A program made the position numbers and the translations under genes. Positions 28,934 to 37,714 of a stretch of 64,000 nt of DNA are shown here, piece after piece. The stretch is from Vibrio atlanticus. Its GTDB lineage: Bacteria > Pseudomonadota > Gammaproteobacteria > Enterobacterales > Vibrionaceae. Within the stretch, counting starts at the first letter, position 1, and each line of letters starts with the position of its first letter. The stretch lies in NCBI RefSeq assembly GCF_024347315.1, contig NZ_AP025461.1, positions 1 through 64,000 on the forward strand. Direction: 5' to 3'. The notes under the pieces are model-generated. The model did no database searches, had not been told where the DNA came from, and saw only the letters and a list, made by a program, of their open reading frames with translations.

Positions 28934-30469
28934 ATGAAAAAGCTTGCCGCACTGGCGCTACTTTCCATCAGTGCACTACTCATATGGATATTTTTACCAT
29001 CAAAAGAAACACAACCAACAACGCTAAACATTTCTGGCCCCTTTGAATTTACCGACCAAGATTTATCTAAAAACGGCTATTTATTTACACGGTTACAAGT
29101 CGTTGAAGCGCTTACTGCTATCGATAAGTCAGGCAACGTCACCCCTTTATTAGCGAAAGAATGGACAACTAACGCAAACAATTTACGCTGGGAATTCACA
29201 TTGCGCCCAGACGTTGTGTTCCACGATGGCTCCCCGCTTACCGCGCAAGCTGTTCAAACTTCTCTTTCTCACGCTTTAAAAAAACCTGGCGTATTAAAGC
29301 GTGTACCTATCAAAGAGGTATCAGCTTCAGACAACCTTCTAGTGATAGAACTATCTCAACCTTACCGACCATTGCTGGCAGTGTTAGCTCATTACACAGC
29401 AGCGATTGCAGCACCAAGTTCGTTTGATCAACAAGGAAATGTTGCACAGCTGAGTGGTACAGGTCCTTATAAAATCCAAGAGTTACAAGCGCCTCATAAA
29501 GCGCATGTTGTCAAAAATGCGGACTACTGGGGCACAAAAGCCTCGATTGAACATGTTCACTACCTTGCAGGTCATCGCTCTGAAAGCCGTGCTTTGTTAG
29601 CACAAACCGGTCAAGCTGATCTGGTTTACACACTCGATCCAGCCAGTATCGACCTACTTGAGTCAGCAAAGAATGTTGAATTGGTGATGGAGTCCATCCC
29701 AAGAACGATCCTAATTAAGTTGAATAATGAACACCCACTTTTGAATCATTCAGATGTGCGTCAAGCTATCAGTTTAGCTTTGGACCGAACGGGTATTTCA
29801 AAACAAATTGTCCGCGTTCAAGGCTCTGAAGCCTATCAACTGTTTGCCCCTTCTCTTGGCGCATGGCACATCAATAACCTTGAGCAAACTCAGCGCAATA
29901 TCGACCAAGCGAAAACATTACTTGCAGGGCAAGGTTGGCAGGAAAATGAGGAAGGTCTCCTTTCGCGAGAAGGCAAAACATTCGATATTACTTTAACTAC
30001 CTACTCAGACAGACCAGAGCTGCCTATCGTAGCTACCGCGATTCAAGCTCAGCTCAAAGAAGTCGGCATTCAAGTGAATGTTTCTATCGATAACTCAAGT
30101 GCAATTCCATCAAAGCACAAAGACGGCACATTAGAAATGGCGCTCGTGGCGCGTAATTTTGGCACTACGGCGGATCCCCTAGCCTTACTAATGCGCGACT
30201 TTGCTAGCCATAAAGGCAGTGACTGGGGACCAATGAACTGGTCTTCTGATGAGTTCAGCAGCTTGCTTGAACGCCTATCGGTTGAACCAAACCAAGAACA
30301 ATATAATCTAATGACTCAAGAGGCTTCATCCATATTAGCGGAAGAAATGCCGCTGATTCCTGTGACTTTCTACACTCAATTAGTCGCGGTGAATGAACGT
30401 GTTAACCACTTCTCATTTGACCCATTTGAAATCAACTATCGCATCTCAGAGATGACGATTAATGATTAA
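28934..30469 (+). CDS. ABC importer substrate-binding protein, SBP_bac_5 (Opp/Dpp/Nik) family
   Basis: 511 residues. The N-terminal hydrophobic segment (about 4-22) has no lipobox cysteine and no clear AxA site, so it may stay membrane-anchored or be cleaved atypically. The mature part has the family features VVFHDGSPLTAQAVQTSL (about 94-111), GTGPYKIQEL, ADYWG and VRQAISLALDR. It is the first gene of a four-gene operon whose stop overlaps the permease gene start by 8 bp. Family members bind peptides, nickel complexes or metallophores; the Zur-like box suggests a zinc-related ligand (inference). Confidence 0.85.
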   Translation: MKKLAALALLSISALLIWIFLPSKETQPTTLNISGPFEFTDQDLSKNGYLFTRLQVVEALTAIDKSGNVTPLLAKEWTTNANNLRWEFTLRPDVVFHDGSPLTAQAVQTSLSHALKKPGVLKRVPIKEVSASDNLLVIELSQPYRPLLAVLAHYTAAIAAPSSFDQQGNVAQLSGTGPYKIQELQAPHKAHVVKNADYWGTKASIEHVHYLAGHRSESRALLAQTGQADLVYTLDPASIDLLESAKNVELVMESIPRTILIKLNNEHPLLNHSDVRQAISLALDRTGISKQIVRVQGSEAYQLFAPSLGAWHINNLEQTQRNIDQAKTLLAGQGWQENEEGLLSREGKTFDITLTTYSDRPELPIVATAIQAQLKEVGIQVNVSIDNSSAIPSKHKDGTLEMALVARNFGTTADPLALLMRDFASHKGSDWGPMNWSSDEFSSLLERLSVEPNQEQYNLMTQEASSILAEEMPLIPVTFYTQLVAVNERVNHFSFDPFEINYRISEMTIND

Positions 30470-31475
30470 TATCTTAATCCGAAGAGTACTCCAAGCTGGC
30501 TTTGTGGCTTGGAGTATCGGAACACTCACTTTCATTTTAATGCGCTTGTTACCCGGCGACTTTGCTTTTCGAATTGCAGCGGGTCGCTATGGGTATGATT
30601 ATGTGGATGCGGATGCGGCACAAGCGGTTTATCAAGAGCTAGGGCTTGATCGTTCGGGCTTGCAGCTATACCTCGAATGGCTATGGGATCTTCTCCATTT
30701 TGATTTGGGAACATCATTGATTAGTGGCACCCCCGTCATTGATGAAATCAGCCACCAGCTCGGGCATTCCATTTTATTGGCAGTCGTCGCGACCGTCATT
30801 TCTCTTCTCATTGCCATCCCAATCGGTATTTATTGTGGAAAACGGACCGACTCTTTTGCAGACCATTTCTCGCTATTAGGTTCCATCATCTTAAGAGCTC
30901 AGCCTGTATTTTTAATAGGTTTGGCCTTGGTGATTATATTTTCGTTACAGCTGAATTGGCTTCCTGTGGCAGGCTTTGGTCGAGTCGAGTTTATCATTTT
31001 GCCCGCCCTCGCCTTGGCACTATCGCTGGCTGCAATGTCTAGTCGTCTTATAAGAAACGCCACTCACGATGCCATCACAGCACCGCACTTTTTATTCGCT
31101 CGTTTAAAAGGACTCAGTGAGGCGCAAGCTTTCCAGCATCACGCTCATAAACACATCGCTTTACCTGTTATTACTTTTGTTGGTGTTCAAGCAACCGGGT
31201 TAATTGAAGGGATCATTATGATCGAGTCATTGTTCTCCTGGCCAGGTATTGGGCATGCATTGGCGCATGCGATTTTCCGTAGAGATATTCCAATGATTCA
31301 AGGGGCAGCATTGCTGATGGGGCTTCTATTTGTGGTCATCAATACCTTAGTCGATCTTGTTAACTACCTATTGGATCCAAGGCAACGCGCGAATAAAACT
31401 TCAGGTTTATTTTCAAAATTCGCGCCTAATAGACCACAAGCAGAACCCAAAAGAAAGAAGGTTAAGATCGTATGA
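30462..31475 (+). CDS. ABC importer permease, DppB/NikB type
   Basis: 337 residues with six membrane segments. The N-terminal RRVLQAGFVAWSIGTLTFILMRLLPGDF is typical of the B-type permease of Opp/Nik systems, and a cytoplasmic EAA loop lies near residue 215 (ARLKGLSEAQAFQHHAHKH). The C-terminal extension is basic. It overlaps the binding-protein gene by 8 bp and the next permease gene by 4 bp. Confidence 0.88.
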   Translation: MINILIRRVLQAGFVAWSIGTLTFILMRLLPGDFAFRIAAGRYGYDYVDADAAQAVYQELGLDRSGLQLYLEWLWDLLHFDLGTSLISGTPVIDEISHQLGHSILLAVVATVISLLIAIPIGIYCGKRTDSFADHFSLLGSIILRAQPVFLIGLALVIIFSLQLNWLPVAGFGRVEFIILPALALALSLAAMSSRLIRNATHDAITAPHFLFARLKGLSEAQAFQHHAHKHIALPVITFVGVQATGLIEGIIMIESLFSWPGIGHALAHAIFRRDIPMIQGAALLMGLLFVVINTLVDLVNYLLDPRQRANKTSGLFSKFAPNRPQAEPKRKKVKIV

Positions 31476-32350
31476 ATTTAACAAAACCGCAATGGTTAGG
31501 TCTGATTATCTTAGCCGCTTTATTATGCCTAGTCATGCTAGAGCGGACTGTCTATCAAGGTGATATTGCCAAGCAAAATTTAGACCTTGCATTCACAACG
31601 CCTTCTGTCGAAGAACCTTTAGGCAGAGACCATTTTGGACGCAGTAATTTAGCGAGATTAAGCCACGCCATTACCACCTCACTTTCCATGGCATTAATCA
31701 GTATTACCACCGCAGCGTTGTTAGGGACGTCAATGGGAGTAATAGCCGGCTGGAAACAAGGATGGTGGGATAAAATCTTTTCATTCAACGTGAATATGAT
31801 ACTCGCCATGCCCGGCTTAATTCTTGTTTTACTTTTTGCGGCTATGGTTCCGGGATCATTCCTCATTCTATATATCGCCATATCGCTCATGCTGTGGGTG
31901 GATTTTTTCCGCGTGTCACGCAACCGAACGTTGTCACTCATTCAGTCACCTGCAGTAGAAGCCTCTCGGCTTTATGGGTTCAACCACTGGTATATATTCA
32001 AGCGTCACTTGTGGCCAGATTGCCGAAATGATTTATTCACCTTGTTCTGTTTTGGTACGGGTAATTCAATACTGGCACTCGCGTCTTTAGGCTTTCTACA
32101 TGTTGGGCTTAAGCCGCCAGAAGCTGAGCTCGGCTTAATGATGGTTGAACTGTTCCGTTACTACCACCAAGCCCCTTGGGTTTTGATTCAACCGGTACTG
32201 ACCGTTTTTCTTCTGGTATTAAGCTTTCATTTATTAGCTCAAGGAAAACGTCACACGCAATCCTCAAAAAACCATGCGCATAAAAAACCGGGAGCTAAAC
32301 AAGAAAAAACCCAACTAGGCAAACAAACGGATAAAGGAGTAGCAGCATGA
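31472..32350 (+). CDS. ABC importer permease, DppC/NikC type
   Basis: 292 residues. The N-terminal helix is followed by the C-type permease motif LGRDHFGRSNLARLSHA (about 51-67), then five more membrane segments and an EAA-like loop near VEASRLYGFNHWYIFKRHLWP. The C-terminus (about 265-292) is a Lys/Gln-rich tail with no known role. Coupled to its neighbours by 4-bp overlaps on both sides. Confidence 0.88.
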   Translation: MNLTKPQWLGLIILAALLCLVMLERTVYQGDIAKQNLDLAFTTPSVEEPLGRDHFGRSNLARLSHAITTSLSMALISITTAALLGTSMGVIAGWKQGWWDKIFSFNVNMILAMPGLILVLLFAAMVPGSFLILYIAISLMLWVDFFRVSRNRTLSLIQSPAVEASRLYGFNHWYIFKRHLWPDCRNDLFTLFCFGTGNSILALASLGFLHVGLKPPEAELGLMMVELFRYYHQAPWVLIQPVLTVFLLVLSFHLLAQGKRHTQSSKNHAHKKPGAKQEKTQLGKQTDKGVAA

Positions 32351-33807
32351 ACGCAATGTTAAAAATTGAAAACCTGTCGATTCAAACTGATACTCAAACC
32401 TTAGTCCAGGGCTTAAGTTTAGATTTATATCCTCAGCGTCCGCTCACCATCTTGGGCGAAACAGGGGCGGGGAAAAGCCTAATCGCGGCAGCTATCGCCG
32501 GCACCTTGCCCGATGCCTTAAAACCAGAGGGCGACATTACTTTGTTTAATGAGCTTAACCCTTTAAATCGAGAACGTTTTTGGGGTAAAGAAATCGCTTT
32601 GCTACCTCAAGAACCTTGGTTAGCACTCAACCTGCTTCGGACTATAGGATCGCAGATAAGCGAAGTTCATAAGCTGGTTTTAAACGAAGGTCGTTCCCAG
32701 AGTGACACACTCACCCATCGTGCACTTCAACAAATGGATCTGGGCAAAGATGGAGATAAACACCCATTTGAACTCTCGGGCGGAATGGCGCAACGTGCTG
32801 CGTACTTATGTGCGACTCAAGCTGGAGGCAAACTGTTAATTGCCGATGAACCCACAAAAGGCTTAGACGAAAGCCGACGTGATCACGTTGGGCAACTTCT
32901 CCTTTCTCACTGCCAACAACTTGAAAATGGCAAACCCGGTGGCCTGCTCACCATCACTCACGACATTAAGCTGGCTAAAATGCTAGGTGGTGACATCATT
33001 GTCATGAAAGAAGGGGCAATTGTTGAAAGGGGAGACGCTAAAGCCATTTTAGATCAGCCACAAGCGGCCTACACAAAAGCGCTAATACAAGCTCAACCTG
33101 AGTATTGGTCTCTTGATCAGCCAACTTCCTCGCAACCTTCAAATGAATCAAATAGTCACGCTACTCCCTCAGAGGTTGGCATACAAAGCGAGCTGAAGCC
33201 ATTGCTTGAAGTTGAAAGTTTAGCTATTTATCGCGATCAAAGAACACTCTTTTCAGATCTGACGTTCTCATTATCACAAGGTGAAATACTGGGAGTTTAT
33301 GGTGACAGCGGATGCGGAAAGTCTTCTCTCGCCGATACTTTACTAGGGTTGCATCACGACTTTTCCGGCAATATCGACTGGCTTAAAAAAATCGAAAAAG
33401 GACAACGCCTTAAGCTTTACCAAGATCCACCCAGTGCGCATTCTCCTCACACAACACTAAAAACGTTACTTAATGACTTATGTGCGCTTCACAAGCTAAA
33501 TCGCTCCAAGATACCCGTACTTCTAGATAGATTGAGCCTTGATTCTGCATTACTTGAGCGTCCTTCAAGCCAAGTATCAGGGGGAGAATTGCAGAGGTTT
33601 GCGATTTTACGAGCGCTACTGATGAGTCCAAAACTATTAATTGCAGATGAACCCTCATCACGATTAGACCCCATCACAGCAGCCCAAACGCTAAAGCTGA
33701 TTGTTGAAGTATCGAAAGAAGCTAACTGCGGCCTAATTTTGATCAGCCATGATCAACTGGCTTTGAGTAAGCTATGCAATAAAGTGATCGACTTATCGCG
33801 CTATTGA
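32347..33807 (+). CDS. Fused two-domain ABC importer ATPase (DppD-DppF type)
   Basis: 486 residues with two ATPase domains in one chain. Domain 1: Walker A GETGAGKS (about 37-44), signature LSGGMAQR, Walker B LLIADEPTKGLD. Domain 2 starts about residue 285: Walker A GDSGCGKS, signature VSGGELQR, Walker B LLIADEPSSRLD. A low-complexity Ser/Asn/Gln linker (about 255-280) joins them. Most Opp/Nik systems encode two separate ATPases; fusion is seen in YejF-like systems. It completes the importer with the preceding three genes. Confidence 0.92.
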   Translation: MNAMLKIENLSIQTDTQTLVQGLSLDLYPQRPLTILGETGAGKSLIAAAIAGTLPDALKPEGDITLFNELNPLNRERFWGKEIALLPQEPWLALNLLRTIGSQISEVHKLVLNEGRSQSDTLTHRALQQMDLGKDGDKHPFELSGGMAQRAAYLCATQAGGKLLIADEPTKGLDESRRDHVGQLLLSHCQQLENGKPGGLLTITHDIKLAKMLGGDIIVMKEGAIVERGDAKAILDQPQAAYTKALIQAQPEYWSLDQPTSSQPSNESNSHATPSEVGIQSELKPLLEVESLAIYRDQRTLFSDLTFSLSQGEILGVYGDSGCGKSSLADTLLGLHHDFSGNIDWLKKIEKGQRLKLYQDPPSAHSPHTTLKTLLNDLCALHKLNRSKIPVLLDRLSLDSALLERPSSQVSGGELQRFAILRALLMSPKLLIADEPSSRLDPITAAQTLKLIVEVSKEANCGLILISHDQLALSKLCNKVIDLSRY

Positions 33808-34193
33808 TTTATCTAGCTATTGATTTCTGGAACGATCGACTTAAACGAGCTTCGCGGTTATCTGTCTTCTCAGTGGTACATTCGCCGTAAATCTTTAGTC
33901 ATACCTTCACTATCTACTCACTGAATGTACATCTCTGTGTAACCCAACCTGACTAACCTTGCATAAGAGGTTAGCCAGATTGTAGCTATTTATGCTTCAG
34001 CCATAGCAAAGTCTAGAAACTATAAACACCTCTAACCTCTTCTATCGCACTCACTCGAATGGTGAGGTGATGCACCAGTATTGGTCATCCACAAGCGGGA
34101 TTAAAATATAAGTCGTTGAAATATAATGTTTATCAATTTTGGCACAAATCGTGAACTACCACTAAGTAGGTATTCAGATATTAGGAGTTGAAT
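33808..34193. other. Intergenic region after the ABC importer
   Basis: About 385 bp. It starts with a short imprecise repeat (GCTATTGATTT twice, 33800-33826) and holds a hairpin CTAACCT/AGGTTAG near 33952-33973 without a U run. No gene is seen; the ribosome-binding site AGGAG at 34183 belongs to the next gene. Confidence 0.5.
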
Positions 34194-35057
34194 ATGTTGG
34201 TCGTTATTTCAGTGGGTTTATCCCTATTAGTACTTGCAGCGCTGTGTCATTTCTCAAAGAAGAGACAAACAGCGCTATCACACCGGTTTGAAACCTTAGT
34301 TCTACTCAGACAGTTATTGTTGCTATCACGCAAACATCGCGCGGCAACGCATTATGCTCTGGCGTATCAATTGACGAGCGACTCAATTCGAAAAGTGAAT
34401 CAGATTTACGACAACATACTTGAGGTATCTGAACTGCTTCAATCTCATGTGTCGTTTGACAGCCGTCCGATGTATCGCATTTATCATCTCAAACTCATCG
34501 CTATGCACAATGACTGGCAAAACCGTAGCTTAGTACGTAATCAATCGATTCATGGAAAAACGATTCGTCACAGCATGTTCTTGATGGATGAAGTGATGAT
34601 CATCTGGCTGATTCAATCAGAACGAGAAGACATGAGCCGTGAGTACCACATGAACTGGCAACAGATCTTGGATTGCATGGAGATCCTGACCAAGTTGAGA
34701 ATGGCCATCCCTGGGATAGAAAAGGCGGATATGGAGAAGCCTGAGGAGTACGCGAGATTCAAATTCTATGCATCTCAGACTCACCGTAAACTCAACCAAT
34801 TATCAATTATCTGCCCTATTAGCAGTGGATCACCAGTTTGCACTCGAGCGATGCATGCACTCGCAGAAATCGCATCGAGCAACGAATTAACCCAACCGAC
34901 AGATAGCTTATACGAATTAACCAGTGATATTTCTAGCGTCGTATCGCAAGTTTACGACCAAGTATTATCCGACATTACTAGAAACTTGTATCAGCCTTTA
35001 CCTGACATCAACGATAAGGCGATAAACACCCGATTATCGGTACACAGATACGTGTAA
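34194..35057 (+). CDS. Hypothetical membrane-anchored protein
   Basis: 287 residues from the ATG at 34194, preceded by TTAGGAG. One N-terminal membrane helix (about 1-18) is followed by a largely alpha-helical soluble part rich in His, Arg and Leu, with no motif I recognise. The pattern of RHRAATHYALAYQ and later paired helices vaguely recalls NIT-type nitrate-sensing helices, but this is weak. It stands alone and ends just before a strong terminator. Confidence 0.65.
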   Translation: MLVVISVGLSLLVLAALCHFSKKRQTALSHRFETLVLLRQLLLLSRKHRAATHYALAYQLTSDSIRKVNQIYDNILEVSELLQSHVSFDSRPMYRIYHLKLIAMHNDWQNRSLVRNQSIHGKTIRHSMFLMDEVMIIWLIQSEREDMSREYHMNWQQILDCMEILTKLRMAIPGIEKADMEKPEEYARFKFYASQTHRKLNQLSIICPISSGSPVCTRAMHALAEIASSNELTQPTDSLYELTSDISSVVSQVYDQVLSDITRNLYQPLPDINDKAINTRLSVHRYV

Positions 35058-35103
35058 AGACTTCGTGAGAGGAGAGCGTGTGGAACTCTGAATGATTGAG
35101 TTC

Positions 35104-35136
35104 AAATCCGATATCACCTTTGATATCGGATTTTTG
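35104..35136 (+). terminator. Terminator after the hypothetical membrane protein
   Basis: A 13-bp stem AAATCCGATATCA/TGATATCGGATTT with a 4-nt loop followed by TTG. Strong and near-symmetrical, so it may also serve the convergent LysR gene. Confidence 0.85.
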
Positions 35137-35157
35137 TATTTATGTGTTTATGCCTTG

Positions 35158-35189
35158 TGTACTTATGTACTTGTGTACTTGTGTACTTA
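35158..35189. repeat. Tandem 8-bp repeat (TGTACTTR) x4
   Basis: Four consecutive octamers TGTACTTA, TGTACTTG, TGTACTTG, TGTACTTA between the terminator and the LysR stop. It looks like a microsatellite-type variable tract. Confidence 0.75.
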
Positions 35190-35201
35190 GAATATATAAC
35201 C

Positions 35202-36101
35202 TCAAACATCACCAGACTTAATATCGCTAGACCAAGCTTCTGCTGCAAAATCAATGAACTGACGAACAACAGGCAGCTGATAACTGCGAGACAGATACAC
35301 CGCCCAAAGCACACTGCTGGGTGAAACAAAGTCATCCAATATTCGTTTCAATTTACCATTCGCAATCAGTGGATTGGCTAAATCACAAGGTAAGCGAACA
35401 ATCCCTTTTCCATGCTGTGCGGCGCGAGTTAATACCCCAACATCGTTAGCCTTGATAGTGCCAGACACCTCAACCGAATAGTGCTGGTTATCCTTAACGA
35501 AATCCCACTTAGAAACACTCAAATGGCGAAAACAATTGTGCTGTCGAAGCTCGTCGACCGTTTTAGGTTCTCCATGCTTGTCTAGGTAGACTTGAGAGGC
35601 ACACACCACTGAATCAATTTCCATGAGCTTTCGAGCAATCAAACTATCGTCAGGTTGGTCAGTATAGCGAAGGGCAATATCTATTCTCTCATCCACCAAC
35701 TGCGCAAAACGATCTGATGCAAACAACTCGACCGTTATATTAGGGTGACGCTCTGTGAATTGCTCAACCACATCCAACAGCATGTTTTGAGTTAAACCAA
35801 TCGGCGCTGCAATTCGAATTACCCCTGAAAGATCGTCGGTTTGATTGAGTGAAGTGACTTCTAGCTCTGCGGTTTCATGGAGTATCTTCTCGCAACGTTG
35901 CAGCGCAATCTCTCCTGCCGCTGTCAAACTGACCTTACGAGTAGTTCTGTGCAGTAACCTTTGTTTTAACCACCCTTCAATCTCTTGAACATGCCGTGAA
36001 ACCTGCAACCGGCTCATATCTAAGTGCTCAGCTGCTTGAGTGAAGCTGGCACAATTTGCGACTTCAACAAAGCTACGCATCGCCGTCAGCCTATCCATCA
36101 C
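35202..36101 (-). CDS. LysR family transcriptional regulator
   Basis: 299 residues. N-terminal HTH with AMRSFVEVANCASFTQAAEHL and RLLHRTTRKVSLTAAGE, then a substrate-binding domain (about 95-295). Two adjacent ATGs (36101 and 36098) follow AAGGAG; the second has better spacing. It is divergent from an NAD(P)-binding oxidoreductase gene 160 bp away, which it probably controls. Confidence 0.9.
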   Translation of the reverse strand: MMDRLTAMRSFVEVANCASFTQAAEHLDMSRLQVSRHVQEIEGWLKQRLLHRTTRKVSLTAAGEIALQRCEKILHETAELEVTSLNQTDDLSGVIRIAAPIGLTQNMLLDVVEQFTERHPNITVELFASDRFAQLVDERIDIALRYTDQPDDSLIARKLMEIDSVVCASQVYLDKHGEPKTVDELRQHNCFRHLSVSKWDFVKDNQHYSVEVSGTIKANDVGVLTRAAQHGKGIVRLPCDLANPLIANGKLKRILDDFVSPSSVLWAVYLSRSYQLPVVRQFIDFAAEAWSSDIKSGDV

Positions 36102-36260
36102 ACACTCCTTAAGCTATTTAACAGCTAATCAAATCTTATTAGATCACTAAATAGATACAATCTACATCATTTTACGATATTTATCGCAACCTAGTGAGCT
36201 ATTAGACTGCAATGGCTGTCGAGAAACAGACTCAATAAATTAGATAATTGGAGAGACATT

Positions 36261-36899
36261 ATGAAAATTGCAGTATTAGGCGCATCTGGTTGGATTGGTA
36301 GTCACATTGCTCAAGAAGCTCAATCTCGTGGTCACGAAGTTGTTGCTGTTGTAAGAGATGCAAGCCGCATAGAAATCAGCGATGTTGAAGTTCGTTCATT
36401 TGATTTACAAGATGAAGCAGCAAGCCTTGCAACCGCACTATCCGGCGTTGATGCAGTAATCACTTCGATTGGCGGACGTGCTTTGGGTAATCACGACATC
36501 GTAAAAAGCACAGCAACTAAGCTGCTTGAGACACTGCCAAGCATTGGTATCGAGCGCCTGCTTTGGGTTGGCGGTGCAGGTTCATTAGAAGTGGCGCCAA
36601 ACGTACCGTTAGTGACCGTTCCTGACTTCCCAGCAGATTACAAAAACGAAGCGCTAGCACAGGGTGAAGCTCTTGAAGTGTTCAAGCAATCAAACAACGA
36701 GGTTAACTGGACGTTTGTTAGCCCTGCAGCAGAAATTTTCCCGGGCGATAAGCTATCAACCTACCGCACAGGTGGTGATCAGCTGCTCACCGACGAAAAT
36801 GGCAACAGCAAAATTTCAGTCAGCGACTACGCGATTGCGATGATTGATGAGCTCGAAGCTGGCAAGTTCCCACGTCAACGTATTGGTGTCGCTTACTAG
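36261..36899 (+). CDS. NAD(P)-binding oxidoreductase (NmrA/SDR a5-like)
   Basis: 212 residues. N-terminal Rossmann motif VLGASGWIGSHIAQEA (4-19), then HEVVAVVRDASRI, an early acidic/Arg pattern typical of atypical SDRs. The canonical YxxxK is absent. Such proteins reduce quinones or flavins or act as redox sensors; the substrate is unknown. Divergent from the LysR gene; a GGAGAG ribosome-binding site is present. Confidence 0.82.
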   Translation: MKIAVLGASGWIGSHIAQEAQSRGHEVVAVVRDASRIEISDVEVRSFDLQDEAASLATALSGVDAVITSIGGRALGNHDIVKSTATKLLETLPSIGIERLLWVGGAGSLEVAPNVPLVTVPDFPADYKNEALAQGEALEVFKQSNNEVNWTFVSPAAEIFPGDKLSTYRTGGDQLLTDENGNSKISVSDYAIAMIDELEAGKFPRQRIGVAY

Positions 36900-36919
36900 T
36901 CAATTCATATATAAAAACT

Positions 36920-36952
36920 AAAAAAGCCGCTTGTTCACAACAATGCGGCTTT
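36920..36952 (-). terminator. Terminator of the bicupin gene
   Basis: A stem AAAGCCGC.TTGTT/AACAA.GCGGCTTT followed on the minus strand by a U-rich tract. It lies between convergent genes and may act on both. Confidence 0.75.
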
Positions 36953-36976
36953 CTCATCTTTACATTGAGCATTCCT

Positions 36977-37630
36977 TTAATCCAATGGCAAGTGACCCGT
37001 TTTCACTAGGATAACCGTCTCTTCTTCCACATAAGGGAAATGCTCGCTCATATGAGGGCTACGCATCCAAGTGTGTTTTGGATACACGCCATGTTCATCT
37101 TTAAAAGTGCCTGACAACACAAAGATCTCTTCACCACCAAAATGACGGTGTGGCTGAAAGCGCTCACCAACGGGCCATTTCACCAAGGCCACATTTTCGT
37201 GCTCAAAACCATGTAGCGGCATCACTTGTAAGCCACCGATGCCCGGAAGCCATTCCGTTTCTAGGGTATTGATACGAACTTGAGTTAAGTCTCTCGCATC
37301 AAACTGATTAAGCTTCACCAAGATCGTGCAGCCATCTTTGCTTGATGGAGAATGCGCACTGCCCGGGGGATTACGGATATAAGTGCCGGCAGGGAAATCT
37401 CCAGTTTCATCTGAGAACACACCCTCTAATACGAATATCTCTTCGCCTTGCGGATGCGGGTGCTCAGAAAACGAAGATTCAGGATCGTACTTCACCACGC
37501 TAGTCGTGTGACCCGATTCTTTCTCTTCTCTTTCAAGCGGCTTACGCCAAACCCCTTTGGCAGGGCTTGCAATCCAGTCTAATGATTCGGTTTCAATAAC
37601 CAGCTTTTTTGAAAAGTCCATGTTGAACAT
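36977..37630 (-). CDS. Bicupin (ChrR-like double cupin) protein
   Basis: 217 residues made of two cupin repeats: HPHPQGEEIFVLEG (about 57-70) and HRHFGGEEIFVLSG (about 161-174), each with the His/Glu metal-binding motif. It looks like the cupin part of ChrR without the anti-sigma zinc domain. Function unknown; metal-dependent binding or detoxification is possible. Monocistronic, near a LysR gene on the same strand. Confidence 0.82.
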   Translation of the reverse strand: MFNMDFSKKLVIETESLDWIASPAKGVWRKPLEREEKESGHTTSVVKYDPESSFSEHPHPQGEEIFVLEGVFSDETGDFPAGTYIRNPPGSAHSPSSKDGCTILVKLNQFDARDLTQVRINTLETEWLPGIGGLQVMPLHGFEHENVALVKWPVGERFQPHRHFGGEEIFVLSGTFKDEHGVYPKHTWMRSPHMSEHFPYVEEETVILVKTGHLPLD

Positions 37631-37714
37631 AATGGCGACCTTACTCTTGTTATTTTTCTATACGTTCTGTCTACATTTTATTCTAGGAATAACGAAAGAG
37701 AAAACCCCGAAGCC

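Noticed and set aside
33952..33973. Terminator for the ABC importer operon
   Set aside because: The hairpin is not followed by a U run on either strand, so it was not called as a terminator.
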